A stretch of 64,000 nucleotides of DNA from Pedobacter sp. PACM 27299. GTDB lineage: Bacteria; Bacteroidota; Bacteroidia; Sphingobacteriales; Sphingobacteriaceae. The translations under genes and the position numbers were made by a program. Location: contig NZ_CP012996.1 of assembly GCF_001412655.1 (NCBI RefSeq), positions 2,914,001 through 2,978,000 of the forward strand. Reading direction: 5' to 3'. Below, in pieces: positions 28,411-38,675 of this stretch. The notes beneath the pieces were generated by a model, which did not search any database, was not told the DNA's origin, and saw only the letters and a program-made list of their open reading frames with translations. The first letter of the stretch is position 1; every line of letters starts with the position of its first letter.

Positions 28411-31400
28411 ATGAAATTAAATGCTTTTAACCTAGGTATGCTATGCCGATGGCTACTGCCTACACTTTTATCAGCTATGAACTTTGTTGTTGCGAAAACG
28501 CTGACAACAAATAAAAGAAGACTACTAATGAGAGTTAATTTGATCATCGCCATCATTACAACCTGCTTATTACAAGTCAGTGCAGCAGGTTTTGCTCAAA
28601 AAGTCAATTATGTAAAACAGAATACCACACTTCATCAGGTTTTTCAGGAGATCAAAAAGCAAACCGGTTTCCGGGTTTTGTATTCAGATCAGAATTTAAA
28701 TAGCCAGATGAAGATTAATGCCAATTTTAAAGATTCAGAATTGAGCCAGGTGATGGAAACGCTATTAAAAGACCAAAACCTGACTTACAAAATGGAACGC
28801 AGGAACATCCTGATTAAGATCCGGCCAATTGCCTTCCAGCAGCTCAATACTGCCCTCAAAGACATTAACATCAGTGGAAAGGTGCTCGACAAAGATAAAA
28901 AGCCCTTGCCCGGGGCATCTGTCAGTGTAAAAGGGACTAACAAAGTAGTCAGCACTGATGAAAATGGGAATTTTGCCTTGAAAAATATAGAGGAACAGGC
29001 CATATTGGTGGTTTCTTTTGTGGGCTATTTAAGAAAAGAGGTGCCGGTTAATGGTGCTAGTGTTGTAAACATTGTGCTCGATGAGGATGTCAGTCTGCTC
29101 GGCGATGTAGTGGTAGTCGGTTATGATACCAGAAAACAAAGCGAGTTGACCAGTGCGGTTTCCGTGGTTTCTTCCGAGAAGTTAAAGGATGTTACGGCCA
29201 ATTCTATTGGTGCTATGCTTCAAGGTAAAGTGGCTGGTTTGCAGGTGGTGAACAGCTCTGGAGCGCCGGGTGCCAACGCGGAAATCAGGCTGCGCGGCGT
29301 TTCGTCGGTTAATGCAAATCAAAGCCCTCTTTTTGTGGTGGATGGAATTATTGGTGGTAATTACGATCCTAATGACGTAGAAAGTGTTACGATCTTAAAA
29401 GATGCGGGGGCGACTGCCATGTATGGCTCACAAGCAAACGCGGGGGTGATTATCGTAACTACAAAAAGGGCAAAACAGGCCGAAACCAGGTTTGAAGCTA
29501 AAGTTTCCACTGGTTTTCGAACTCCAGATTTTGGTAAAATGAAGCTGATGAACAGCAATGAGCTTTATGATTATCAAAAAGAATTTTACCGCGACTACGT
29601 GGTTGGTGCTCCCAATAACTCTTATAAGATTGACCTGGTGAAATTCTATTCTGAGCGCCCTTTGTCGCTGCGTGATCAGGATTATGACTGGTCTAAAGAG
29701 TCCTTTAAGACCGCTCCGATTTATAACTTCTACCTTTCTGCAAGTGGCAAAACGGAGAAGAACGATTATTATGTAGGCGCATCCTATTATAAAGAGAAGG
29801 GGACTTTTATCAATACTGATTTTCAAAGGGTTAATCTACGTGGAAATTCGACGTATCACTTCTCCAAAAAATTTGATTTGACCAATAATATCAACCTCAG
29901 TGCCTCACAGGGCAAGAGCTATGATTATATGGATGCCTATTATTCTTTCCTGAATATGCCTTGGGATAATCCTTATGATGCTAGCGGAAACCCAATTTAT
30001 GTAGATGGTAATTCTACTTTTAAATGGTGGTCTAGGGATAAAATAAATCCGATTCATACGGTACAAAATTCAGAGCACCCTTATAAAGGTTTTAATGTAA
30101 ATTATGATTTGGGCATCAACTACCGCCTGACCGACTGGCTTACATTTGCCAGTTCAAACCGGTTGTCGGCCTCCTTCGATAAAGGCACCAATTACGTATC
30201 CCCACTCGCTGCGGGTACCTATCGTGGGATGGGCTTTCTTGATGAGTTAAATACCCTGAACTACGGCCTCGTGAGTAACCAGTTGTTTAAATTCAATTTT
30301 AAATTGGGTGAGCACAGCATAAGTGGTTTTGCTGGCGGAGCTTTTGAAAGCAGTAAAATCGAAACTTCTGGTGCTTCGGGTAAAGGTTTGCCGGAAGGAT
30401 TGAAAGTACCGGGAGTAATCTCCAGCAGTCAGGTGATCGTGGGCGCACACAATAAATACATCTTACAATCTTTGTTATCGCAGGTAAACTACAGCTATAA
30501 AAATAAATATTTCCTGTCAGGTTCATTCAGGTATGATGGTTCATCCAACTTCGCTCCAAGTAAGCAGTACGGTGGCTTCCCATCTATATCGGCAGCATGG
30601 GCGGTAAGCAATGAAGCTTTCCTGGCCGACAATCACATTTTAAGTAACCTGAAAGTACGCGCCAGTTACGGCATCACAGGTACACAGGATATTGGGGCAT
30701 CCCGCTTCCTGGGCTTGTTTTCCCTCACTACTAAATATAATTCGTTGGTGGCTGCAGTGCCTTACCAATTGCCAAGTCCTAACTTAACCTGGGAGAGTAA
30801 ACGCCAGCTCAATGCAGGTATGGATATTGGATTATTTAACAGGCTGAATTTGACCCTTGATGTTTACCGTAATGACACCAAAGACTTGTTGCTACAGGTA
30901 TCGCAGCCCTTATCTGTTGGTTTTGAAACCAAATGGGAGAATGCGGGCTCAGTGATTAACAAAGGGATGGAGTTAGGCATTAATTCGACCAACATCAGAA
31001 CCAAAGACTTCGAGTGGATCACTGATTTTACTTTTAACTATAACAACAACAAATTGGCAGGTTTTCCATCAGATATCGTGAAAACAGGGTCATGGAGCAT
31101 CTCACAAATCTATCGCAATGGAGGAGATCTGTTCGAATTTTATATGCCAAAATGGTTAGGTGTTGATGCACAAACTGGTGCACCGCTTTGGGAGAAGCTC
31201 ATCTACAATGAACAAGGTGAAGCTGTAGCGAAGGAAAGTACATCGGATTATTCACAGGCCACCAATCAGGAGGTAGGTTCGGCATTGCCTAAATACCAGG
31301 GCGGCTTTAACAACAGTTTCAGGTATAAAAACTTTAATTTAAGAGTGAGCACCTATTTTAATTATGGCAATAAGGTATTTAGTAATAACCTGAGGTTCAT

Positions 31401-31797
31401 GATGAACGATGGTCATGAGCCTTATTACAATCAGATTAAATTACCGAAGGGGGCTAAAATATGGACGCAGCCAGGCGATACCGGAGCTACAGAGCCAAGT
31501 GCGCAAAACTCCGCTAATTCTACTGAAACCTCTACGCGTTACCTAAAAGATGGAAGTTATTTTACGATCAGGAACATTGCATTATCTTATACTTTGCCTT
31601 CATCCTGGGCGAAGAAGATGAGTATGAGCGATGTAACTGTTGGTATTACTGCGGATAATGTGGCCACCTTCTCGAACTTTTTAGGTCAGGATCCCCAAAC
31701 TACCATCACACCAACCCGGTATGCAACGCCAGGGGTTTCGGATTTTAAATATCCTAACAATCGCCAGTATTTGTTAAACGTTAATTTCAGCTTTTAA
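28411..31797 (+). CDS. SusC/RagA-type TonB-dependent receptor of the PUL
   Basis: 1128 residues from the ATG at 28411 (MKLNAFNLG, preceded by a purine-rich stretch); the open frame extends to 28339 but that leader is unlikely. A long signal region ends at SAAGFAQ. It is followed by an STN domain (QNTTLHQVFQEIKKQTGFRVLY), a carboxypeptidase-D-like domain (ISGKVLDKDKKPLPGASVSV), a plug with LLGDVVVVGYD and LRGVSSVNANQSPLFVVDG, and the barrel ending LLNVNFSF. It imports glycan fragments across the outer membrane and signals to FecR through the STN domain. Confidence 0.95.
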   Translation: MKLNAFNLGMLCRWLLPTLLSAMNFVVAKTLTTNKRRLLMRVNLIIAIITTCLLQVSAAGFAQKVNYVKQNTTLHQVFQEIKKQTGFRVLYSDQNLNSQMKINANFKDSELSQVMETLLKDQNLTYKMERRNILIKIRPIAFQQLNTALKDINISGKVLDKDKKPLPGASVSVKGTNKVVSTDENGNFALKNIEEQAILVVSFVGYLRKEVPVNGASVVNIVLDEDVSLLGDVVVVGYDTRKQSELTSAVSVVSSEKLKDVTANSIGAMLQGKVAGLQVVNSSGAPGANAEIRLRGVSSVNANQSPLFVVDGIIGGNYDPNDVESVTILKDAGATAMYGSQANAGVIIVTTKRAKQAETRFEAKVSTGFRTPDFGKMKLMNSNELYDYQKEFYRDYVVGAPNNSYKIDLVKFYSERPLSLRDQDYDWSKESFKTAPIYNFYLSASGKTEKNDYYVGASYYKEKGTFINTDFQRVNLRGNSTYHFSKKFDLTNNINLSASQGKSYDYMDAYYSFLNMPWDNPYDASGNPIYVDGNSTFKWWSRDKINPIHTVQNSEHPYKGFNVNYDLGINYRLTDWLTFASSNRLSASFDKGTNYVSPLAAGTYRGMGFLDELNTLNYGLVSNQLFKFNFKLGEHSISGFAGGAFESSKIETSGASGKGLPEGLKVPGVISSSQVIVGAHNKYILQSLLSQVNYSYKNKYFLSGSFRYDGSSNFAPSKQYGGFPSISAAWAVSNEAFLADNHILSNLKVRASYGITGTQDIGASRFLGLFSLTTKYNSLVAAVPYQLPSPNLTWESKRQLNAGMDIGLFNRLNLTLDVYRNDTKDLLLQVSQPLSVGFETKWENAGSVINKGMELGINSTNIRTKDFEWITDFTFNYNNNKLAGFPSDIVKTGSWSISQIYRNGGDLFEFYMPKWLGVDAQTGAPLWEKLIYNEQGEAVAKESTSDYSQATNQEVGSALPKYQGGFNNSFRYKNFNLRVSTYFNYGNKVFSNNLRFMMNDGHEPYYNQIKLPKGAKIWTQPGDTGATEPSAQNSANSTETSTRYLKDGSYFTIRNIALSYTLPSSWAKKMSMSDVTVGITADNVATFSNFLGQDPQTTITPTRYATPGVSDFKYPNNRQYLLNVNFSF

Positions 31798-31825
31798 GCA
31801 GGTTTCAACCTATTAAATTAAGTAT

Positions 31826-33343
31826 ATGAAAAATATAATATTCACCGTTTCCCTCTTTTTGATGGTTGCGGTAAGCAGCTGCAAAAAATTGAGTTCCCTC
31901 CCAAGCGATGCGATCAGTACGGAAACGCTGGTAAACACCAGTGAAGGCTTAACCAATGCGCTAAATGGAGCTTACGCTTTGTTTAAAGACCATATTGAAT
32001 TTAACGGAAAGGTAGACATGAACAACATGTACCTGCGCCAGTTTTATCACTTAACAGACTTTGCCAGCGATGACATTGTTTGCGGACAGGTAACCACCGA
32101 TCCATTTTACTATAGTTTTAGCCTGGACCATTCACCTGCCCAGGCCAACAGCCGTTACTACTGGTATATTTCCTATAAAATCATTACCGGCGTGAACACC
32201 GTTATCGATGCGGTGGAGAAATCAGGTAAAAATGATGCGGCTACCAACCAGTTATTGGGGGAGTGCTACTTTTTACGTGCTTTCTGTCACTTTAACTTAG
32301 TCCGGTTATTTGGTAAACCTTACCCGGTTGACCCTAATTCTCCGGGGATCATCCTGCGTACAAACTTGAGCGATCCTTCAAAAAAAGCAAGGTCAACCGT
32401 TAAAGAAGTTTACGATTCCGTACTTGCTGATGCCGAGAAAGCGGCGGGTTTAATGACCCGTTCGCGTGGCGTTCAATATGCCTCCCAGGAAGCCGCCTGG
32501 TCCTTACTGGCAAGGGTAAACCTTTACAAGGAAGACCAAGTAAAGGCAATCGAATATGCAGACAAAGTGATCAACTCAGGTAAGTTTAGCCTGGCCACTA
32601 AAGACACGTACCCAAAATTGTTTGCCAATGCAACCAGTGCCACTGAAACCATTTTTTGTATTGCCTTTACTGTCGTTGATGATTATGGCAAATTTGGCTC
32701 TATTGCTTCGATGATTTATTCGGATGGAAACTCTGGCTGGGGCGAGGAATATGCCTCGTCTTCCTTACGTGCGGCCATGTCTGCACATCCTGAGGATGTT
32801 CGCTGGTCTTATATTGTTCCCTCAAAAGACGGTGCCGGTGTAGTACAGAAAAAGAATGGGATCGAAATGTATTATATCAGCAAGTTCTCTTTTCAGGATA
32901 ACCTGCCAAACTTAAGTTCACCCATTATGTTCAGGATTGCAGAAATGTACCTAATCCGTGCGGAAGCAAATGCCAAAGCAGGTGCCAATGCAGCGGCACT
33001 GGATGATGTGGATATGATCCGCAAAAACCGCGGCCTGGAAGCCTCGCTTTACAATAGAGTTGTACCTGCAGGTTCCACTGCTTTAGATGTAGTTTTGGCG
33101 GAGAAACGTATAGAGATGGCATTTGAAGGGCACCGCAGCTATGATGTGTTCCGTAATAAAAGAAGCCTGAATAAGGCGTATTGGGGATATCACCTGACCG
33201 GTTTAAAAGAGACTGATGTAGACCTTTCTAGGATACCAACAGGTTATCCTAACCTGACTGTGCCTTATACAAGTCCGCGTATCATTTACTATTTGCCGGT
33301 AGACGAGGTATTGAGCAATCCGCTGGCCACACAGAATCAATAA
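31826..33343 (+). CDS. SusD/RagB-type glycan-binding lipoprotein of the PUL
   Basis: 505 residues. Lipobox VAVSSC near residue 20. N-terminal LVNTSEGLTNALNGAYALFKD and the C-terminal RIAEMYLIRAEANAKAGAN plus EKRIEMAFEGHRSYDVFRNKR block are SusD signatures. It pairs with the SusC gene 28 bp upstream and precedes the PKD lipoprotein, which occupies the SusE/F position. Confidence 0.94.
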   Translation: MKNIIFTVSLFLMVAVSSCKKLSSLPSDAISTETLVNTSEGLTNALNGAYALFKDHIEFNGKVDMNNMYLRQFYHLTDFASDDIVCGQVTTDPFYYSFSLDHSPAQANSRYYWYISYKIITGVNTVIDAVEKSGKNDAATNQLLGECYFLRAFCHFNLVRLFGKPYPVDPNSPGIILRTNLSDPSKKARSTVKEVYDSVLADAEKAAGLMTRSRGVQYASQEAAWSLLARVNLYKEDQVKAIEYADKVINSGKFSLATKDTYPKLFANATSATETIFCIAFTVVDDYGKFGSIASMIYSDGNSGWGEEYASSSLRAAMSAHPEDVRWSYIVPSKDGAGVVQKKNGIEMYYISKFSFQDNLPNLSSPIMFRIAEMYLIRAEANAKAGANAAALDDVDMIRKNRGLEASLYNRVVPAGSTALDVVLAEKRIEMAFEGHRSYDVFRNKRSLNKAYWGYHLTGLKETDVDLSRIPTGYPNLTVPYTSPRIIYYLPVDEVLSNPLATQNQ

Positions 33344-33375
33344 TTTAACGATCACCTTGTAATATATAGAATGAT

Positions 33376-34245
33376 ATGAAAAATCTAAAAGCTTACGTGT
33401 TCCTGCTGTCGGCGCTGATCGCAGGTTCATTATTCAGCTCCTGTAAGAAGGATAAAACCGAGATAAAAACTGATTTATTATATGAAGTAACTGTGGATGG
33501 GGCGACAGCAACGTTCAGCATAAAAACCGAAGGCGTGACCGGTTACCAATGGGATTTTGGCGATGGCAAAACCTCAACCGAAGCCAATCCAAGCCATACT
33601 TATCCGGGTAAGGGTAAATATGTTCCAACACTAACGGCCTCGGTAAATGGCGAACCAGTGGAAGCATCAACAGTGCTGCAAATCGCCAAAGTATCCCCTG
33701 TAAAAATTAACGATAACTCTTTTGACGACTGGAGTACGGTCACCAAAAATGTGATCCCACTAGGTGCTAAAAAGGGTGTTTTTAATCTGGTAAAACTAGA
33801 TTATGATGGGAACTATGTGTATTTGTATGGTGAGATGACCGGGAAAAAAGCAGACGCGGTTATTTTTGATTTCTTTATTGATTCGGATAACAATCCAGCT
33901 ACGGGATGGCTTACCGGTACTTTTACCGATGGTGGTTACGACGTTTTAATGGAGGGTCAGCTGTTGACGGCTGGCGTAGATATTTTTTACCATACCGGTA
34001 CTAACCAGAGTGACTTTTCCGGATTTAAACCACAGTCGATCGCTGAGGCTTATACCGTAGGCACGGTGAAAGACGAAGCTGGTCTTGTCAAATTTGAGCT
34101 GCGTATTGCACGTGGTAAACTGAAAGGTTTAACGGGTACTGGGATGCGGATCGGAATACAGGTCATTAAAAATGACTGGTCAGTAAACCTGGGTAATGCA
34201 CCGGACGAAGGAACTTCAAGTTTCTTCCTGGATATGAACGAATAA
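33376..34245 (+). CDS. PKD-domain surface lipoprotein (SusE/F position)
   Basis: 289 residues. Lipoprotein signal (SALIAGSLFSSC). A PKD domain at ~35-100 is marked by YQWDFGDGKTSTEANPSHTY. The C-terminal ~180 residues are beta-rich with DFFIDSDNNPATGW and FFLDMNE, a pattern of carbohydrate-binding beta-sandwich modules. By position after SusD it is probably a surface glycan-binding protein of this PUL. Ligand not readable. Confidence 0.82.
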   Translation: MKNLKAYVFLLSALIAGSLFSSCKKDKTEIKTDLLYEVTVDGATATFSIKTEGVTGYQWDFGDGKTSTEANPSHTYPGKGKYVPTLTASVNGEPVEASTVLQIAKVSPVKINDNSFDDWSTVTKNVIPLGAKKGVFNLVKLDYDGNYVYLYGEMTGKKADAVIFDFFIDSDNNPATGWLTGTFTDGGYDVLMEGQLLTAGVDIFYHTGTNQSDFSGFKPQSIAEAYTVGTVKDEAGLVKFELRIARGKLKGLTGTGMRIGIQVIKNDWSVNLGNAPDEGTSSFFLDMNE

Positions 34246-34264
34246 TTTTATACCAAAACGATTT

Positions 34265-35389
34265 ATGGAAAAGATTTTAACTGCTGATCAGTCAGCTAAG
34301 GGGCGTTTAGTGTCTTTAGATGTGATGCGAGGGATGATTATGATCCTGCTTTGTGCAGAGAGTTGCAGAGTTTATGAAGCAATCATGCAAATTGATCCTG
34401 AACAGCCCATGGGTGGCTTGATCACCCAGTTTTTTCATCACCCATGGCATGGGCTGCGCTTTTGGGATTTGGTTCAACCGGCCTTTATGTTTATGGCAGG
34501 AGCCGCAATGTATATTTCTTACAGCCGTAAATTGGAAAAAGGACAAAGCTGGGGCGATAACCTGCCGCATATCCTGATTCGTAGCTTAAAGCTTTTTATC
34601 TGCGGGGTAGCCTTACATTGCATTTATGCAGATAAGCCCGTTTGGGAGCTTTGGAATGTGCTGACGCAATTGTCGTTCACGATGATCATTGCTTACCTGA
34701 TCATCAACAGGTCTTCTACCTGGCAGTTGCTCTTTTCCATTTGCCTGCTGCTGCTTACTGAAGTTTTGTATCGCGGTTTGCTGATGCCTGGTTTCGACCA
34801 GCCTTTTGCGGAAGGGAAGAATTTTGGGTCTTATGCAGATACTTTGCTGATGGGTAAAATCAACAGTGATGGTTGGGTAGCGATCAATTGCATCCCAACT
34901 GCGGCGCATACCATTTGGGGGGTGCTGGCAGGTAAATTACTGATCTCCGGTAATACTGCCAGCTACAAAATAAAGACCCTGGTGATCATGGGAATCATTG
35001 CGCTGATTTTTGGCTTCAGTCTGGATCTGTCTGGGATTACACCGATCATCAAACGCATCAGCACCAGTTCGTTCGTGTTGGTTTCGGGAGGCTGGGTACT
35101 GTTGATTTTGGCTGCTGTATACTGGCTGGTGGATGTCAAAAACAATGTAAAATATGCCTGGATCTTTACGGTAGTCGGCATGAACGCCATATTTATCTAC
35201 CTGTTCTTTGAAACGGTAGGTGTACAGTGGCTAAATGGCAAGGTGGCGATTTTTTCAGGCGATTTGTTACATCTGTTCTTAAATGTGCCCCTAAACGTAG
35301 CCGCAGTTGTATCGGCCCTAACAGTGCTGCTTGTCGAGTGGGTCCTGTGCTACTGGCTTTATCAGCGAAATATCTTTTTTAAACTATAG
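34265..35389 (+). CDS. HGSNAT-like membrane acyltransferase (DUF5009-type)
   Basis: 374 residues with about ten hydrophobic helices. The N-terminal RLVSLDVMRGMIMILL and the GLRFWDLVQPAFMFMAGAAM block are typical of heparan-alpha-glucosaminide N-acetyltransferase-like proteins, as are HCIYADKP and the IPTAAHTIWGVLAGKLL helix with its His. In such proteins a conserved His carries acetyl across the inner membrane to an amino sugar in the periplasm. In this locus it may re-acetylate amino-sugar residues released outside. The gene begins 19 bp after the PKD lipoprotein. Confidence 0.82.
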   Translation: MEKILTADQSAKGRLVSLDVMRGMIMILLCAESCRVYEAIMQIDPEQPMGGLITQFFHHPWHGLRFWDLVQPAFMFMAGAAMYISYSRKLEKGQSWGDNLPHILIRSLKLFICGVALHCIYADKPVWELWNVLTQLSFTMIIAYLIINRSSTWQLLFSICLLLLTEVLYRGLLMPGFDQPFAEGKNFGSYADTLLMGKINSDGWVAINCIPTAAHTIWGVLAGKLLISGNTASYKIKTLVIMGIIALIFGFSLDLSGITPIIKRISTSSFVLVSGGWVLLILAAVYWLVDVKNNVKYAWIFTVVGMNAIFIYLFFETVGVQWLNGKVAIFSGDLLHLFLNVPLNVAAVVSALTVLLVEWVLCYWLYQRNIFFKL

Positions 35390-35411
35390 AAATCCTCATA
35401 AACAGAAGATC

Positions 35412-36962
35412 ATGATCAAAAAAAATATATGGTATGCCCTCAGCATTTGTCTGGCGGTAATGGTGCTATTTGTTTCCTGTAAAAATCAGGAAGATAGCCT
35501 GGTTAATATTGAGAAGGTAAACTTAAGTTATGCGGAAAGTACGGAAGATTTCCCGAATCCGGAGCGTGGCTTCTACCGATATTCTGAAGTAAATTCCAGT
35601 AACTATGAAGTATTGTCGGCAGAAGAACTGAAAGGATACCGCTCCCCTCAATCTATCCAAAGTGCAAATTACAAGGTGTCCAGTACGCTGGTTTTCAGGT
35701 ATTATATTCTGGATGATGTAGTCAGTACCGCCATATCAGCCTCCTTTATTTCCAATATTAAAAAGGATTTTGAGGCAGCAAGAACAGCGGGTGTTAAGCT
35801 GATCCCTCGTTTTGTCTATACTGCTACAGCTAAGCCTGGGAACTGTCCGGAAGGTTTCATCTGTCCATTATATGGTGATGCACCTAAAGCAATCATTCTG
35901 AATCATATCACACAGCTAAAACCAGTTCTGCGCGAAAATGCGGATGTAATTGCCTGTGTGCAGCTGGGTTTTATCGGAACCTGGGGGGAGCAATACTACA
36001 GCGATTTCTTCGGCGATGCCTCCAGCAATGGTGGACAGGGCAATAAACTGCTGGACAACAACTGGAGAGACCGGATTGAAGTGATCAAAGCCCTGCTTGA
36101 CGCCGTACCTGCCGACAGGATGATCCAGCTACGTTACCCACAGATTAAGCAGCGTTATATTTATGGCATTAATTCTCTGATTACCTCAGCAGCGCTAACA
36201 GAGAGCAATGCTTTTAATCAAAGTGATATCGCGCGTTTGGGCTTCCATAACGATTGTTTTATGGCAAGTGTTAACGATTTTGGTACTTACGAAGATTACG
36301 GCAACAGTTCAACGCCACGCACATCCGATGGAACGGTCATCAACACTTTGAAGGATTACTTTAAAGCCGACAGCAAATTTGTAGTTGTGGGCGGGGAAAC
36401 CTGTTCTGACGACTATAGCCCTGCTAACGATTGCGAGCCTGCTGGCAAAATACAGGCAGAATTGGCATCGCTGCATTACAGTTTTATTAATGCCCATTAT
36501 AACAATGCCGTTAATAACGATTGGCAGGACGGGGGCTGTATGGATAATATTAAACGTAATCTGGGTTATCGCTTCGTATTGCAAACTGCTGCACTGCCCG
36601 ATAATGCGGTAAAAGGAACGGTAATGAACATCACTCTGAACCTTAAGAATGTGGGTTATGCATCGCCATATAACAAACGTCCCTTGAAACTGGTACTGCG
36701 CAATACTGCAAGTGGCGAGGTTAAATCCTTCGGGCTCTCCGCAGATGTCAGGAAATGGTACTCTGGAGTGGTAACGGTTACTGAAGGTGTTCCGATTCCT
36801 GCTGATTTTCCGGCAGGTGATTATGAGATGCTGATTCAACTGCCAGATGCTTATGCCAGCATTGCGGCAAGGCCGGAGTTCAGTATCCGTCTGGCAAATG
36901 CGAATGTTTGGGAGGCCGCTACAGGTTACAATAAACTGAACCATACCGTAAAAATTAACTAA
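35412..36962 (+). CDS. DUF4874/DUF4832 lipoprotein, probable glycoside-hydrolase-like
   Basis: 516 residues from the ATG at 35412. The open frame extends upstream into the acyltransferase gene, but this start gives a lipoprotein signal (ICLAVMVLFVSC). The N-terminal domain begins YAESTEDFPNPERGFYRY, the usual opening of DUF4874. The DUF4832 part has ADVIACVQLGFIGTWGEQYYSDFFG and FHNDCFMASVNDFGTYEDYG. The fold resembles a TIM-barrel hydrolase with a C-terminal beta domain. It is a frequent PUL companion of unknown activity. Confidence 0.82.
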   Translation: MIKKNIWYALSICLAVMVLFVSCKNQEDSLVNIEKVNLSYAESTEDFPNPERGFYRYSEVNSSNYEVLSAEELKGYRSPQSIQSANYKVSSTLVFRYYILDDVVSTAISASFISNIKKDFEAARTAGVKLIPRFVYTATAKPGNCPEGFICPLYGDAPKAIILNHITQLKPVLRENADVIACVQLGFIGTWGEQYYSDFFGDASSNGGQGNKLLDNNWRDRIEVIKALLDAVPADRMIQLRYPQIKQRYIYGINSLITSAALTESNAFNQSDIARLGFHNDCFMASVNDFGTYEDYGNSSTPRTSDGTVINTLKDYFKADSKFVVVGGETCSDDYSPANDCEPAGKIQAELASLHYSFINAHYNNAVNNDWQDGGCMDNIKRNLGYRFVLQTAALPDNAVKGTVMNITLNLKNVGYASPYNKRPLKLVLRNTASGEVKSFGLSADVRKWYSGVVTVTEGVPIPADFPAGDYEMLIQLPDAYASIAARPEFSIRLANANVWEAATGYNKLNHTVKIN

Positions 36963-36998
36963 ACCGTACCCGGAAAATCAACCCATAAATCCAAGTAA

Positions 36999-38609
36999 AT
37001 GATCAAGGTCTTTAAAATATATTTGTTATTCAATTTTTTGTTTTGCGTATGGGCTTTGCCGCTTTATGCGCAAACCAGTCTGACGATTAAAGCCGGAGAG
37101 CAGTGGTTTGGCGGTGCGGTAAATGAAGCCCATCTGATGCCCTTTAAAGAGGGCTATAGTCTGGATATGTACGGCGATACCCGTGGAAATCAGGCGGTAC
37201 CACTACTAGTGTCTACTAAAGGGAGGTTCATTTGGAGTGAAACACCATTTAAGTTCAGCTTCGAGAAAAACCAACTGCTGATCAGTCATACGAAAAGTAT
37301 GGTCACTATTGATTCCGCAGGTAAAAATCTGAAAGAAGCATTTGGCAATGCCTCAAAGCGATTCTTTCCTGCGAAAAATAAACTGCCCGATACCTTGCTA
37401 TTTAGCAAACCTCAATACAATACCTGGATAGAGCTGGTTTATAACCAAAACCAACAGGACATCTTAAATTATGCCAGGGCGATCATAGATAATGGTTTTC
37501 CGCCGGGTGTATTGATGATTGATGACAACTGGGCGGATTATTATGGCCGGTTCGATTTTAGGGCAGACCGGTTTACAGACGCAGCGGCGATGGTAGATAC
37601 CCTGCACCAATTAGGTTTTAAAGTGATGCTTTGGATGAGCCCGTTTGTATCGCCGGATACGGAAGTTTTCAGGGAATTAATGGCCAAAAAACTACTGATT
37701 TTAGACAATGGGGGGGTGCCCGGTAACACCTGGGCTAAAGCAGAGAAAGCCGCGATCATTCCCTGGTGGAATGGCTATAGTTCGGTTCTTGATTTCAGCA
37801 ATCCTGAAGCAAAGATATGGTTCCTCAGCCGACTGGAACATATGGTAAGTACCTATCACCTGGATGGCTTTAAGTTTGATGCCGGGGATGCTGAATTTTA
37901 TCCGCCTAATGCTTTGGCCTTTAAAAGTGTAAGCCCAAATGAGCACAGCAGACTTTGGGGCGAAATCGGTTTGTCCTATCCGCTGAATGAGTACCGCGCG
38001 ATGTGGAAGATGGGGGGCGAAGCCCTGGTACAACGCTTACGCGATAAAAAACACAATTGGGAAGACCTCCAAAAACTCATACCGCACCTTTTGACCGCTG
38101 GTTTATTAGGTTATCAGTTTACTTGTCCGGATATGATCGGGGGTGGAGAGTATGGTTCGTTCATAGGAAAAGATAAACTGGATGAACAACTCGTGGTGCG
38201 ATCTGCACAGTGCTCGGCATTAATGCCAATGATGCAATTTTCTGCAGCGCCCTGGCGTGTGCTTTCAAAATCAAACCTGGCGGCAGTTAAAAAAGCGGTA
38301 GATATCAGGGCAAAGTACACACCATACCTGATGGAAGTGGCAAAGAATGCAGCTGCAACCGGCGAACCCATTACCCGCAGTATGGAGTATGAATTCCCTG
38401 ATCAGGGTTTTGCTGAGGTAAAAGGACAATTCATGCTGGGCAGCAAGTACCTGGTGGCGCCGATGCTCGCTGCTGTTGGTAAAAAGGCTGTTTACCTGCC
38501 AAAAGGTAACTGGAAGGACGATCAGGGCAAAAAGCTAAAAGGCCCGTTAACCATGATCATGGAGGTAGCCCTGGATCGGCTGCCCATATTTGAACGTATT
38601 AACCACTGA
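36999..38609 (+). CDS. Secreted glycoside hydrolase family 31
   Basis: 536 residues. A signal peptide ends at LPLYAQ. A small N-terminal beta domain is followed by the TIM barrel: LMIDDNWADYYGRFDFRADRF, LGFKVMLWMSPFVSPD, then LDGFKFDAGDAEFYPP at about 288-302, where the Asp of FKFDAGD is in the position of the GH31 nucleophile. The length fits the short single-barrel GH31 enzymes, which include alpha-galactosidase- and sulfoquinovosidase-type members. Specificity within GH31 cannot be read, but the neighbours suggest an alpha-linked sugar or amino sugar. Confidence 0.85.
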   Translation: MIKVFKIYLLFNFLFCVWALPLYAQTSLTIKAGEQWFGGAVNEAHLMPFKEGYSLDMYGDTRGNQAVPLLVSTKGRFIWSETPFKFSFEKNQLLISHTKSMVTIDSAGKNLKEAFGNASKRFFPAKNKLPDTLLFSKPQYNTWIELVYNQNQQDILNYARAIIDNGFPPGVLMIDDNWADYYGRFDFRADRFTDAAAMVDTLHQLGFKVMLWMSPFVSPDTEVFRELMAKKLLILDNGGVPGNTWAKAEKAAIIPWWNGYSSVLDFSNPEAKIWFLSRLEHMVSTYHLDGFKFDAGDAEFYPPNALAFKSVSPNEHSRLWGEIGLSYPLNEYRAMWKMGGEALVQRLRDKKHNWEDLQKLIPHLLTAGLLGYQFTCPDMIGGGEYGSFIGKDKLDEQLVVRSAQCSALMPMMQFSAAPWRVLSKSNLAAVKKAVDIRAKYTPYLMEVAKNAAATGEPITRSMEYEFPDQGFAEVKGQFMLGSKYLVAPMLAAVGKKAVYLPKGNWKDDQGKKLKGPLTMIMEVALDRLPIFERINH

Positions 38610-38675
38610 AGAATTAGTTAAAGCTGATGAACCTACCTATTTATAATTAAACGATAAACCAAAAACCTTTTCATT

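Noticed and set aside
36309..36944. 211-codon minus-strand ORF
   Set aside because: Antisense to the DUF4832 gene, no domain pattern. Shadow.
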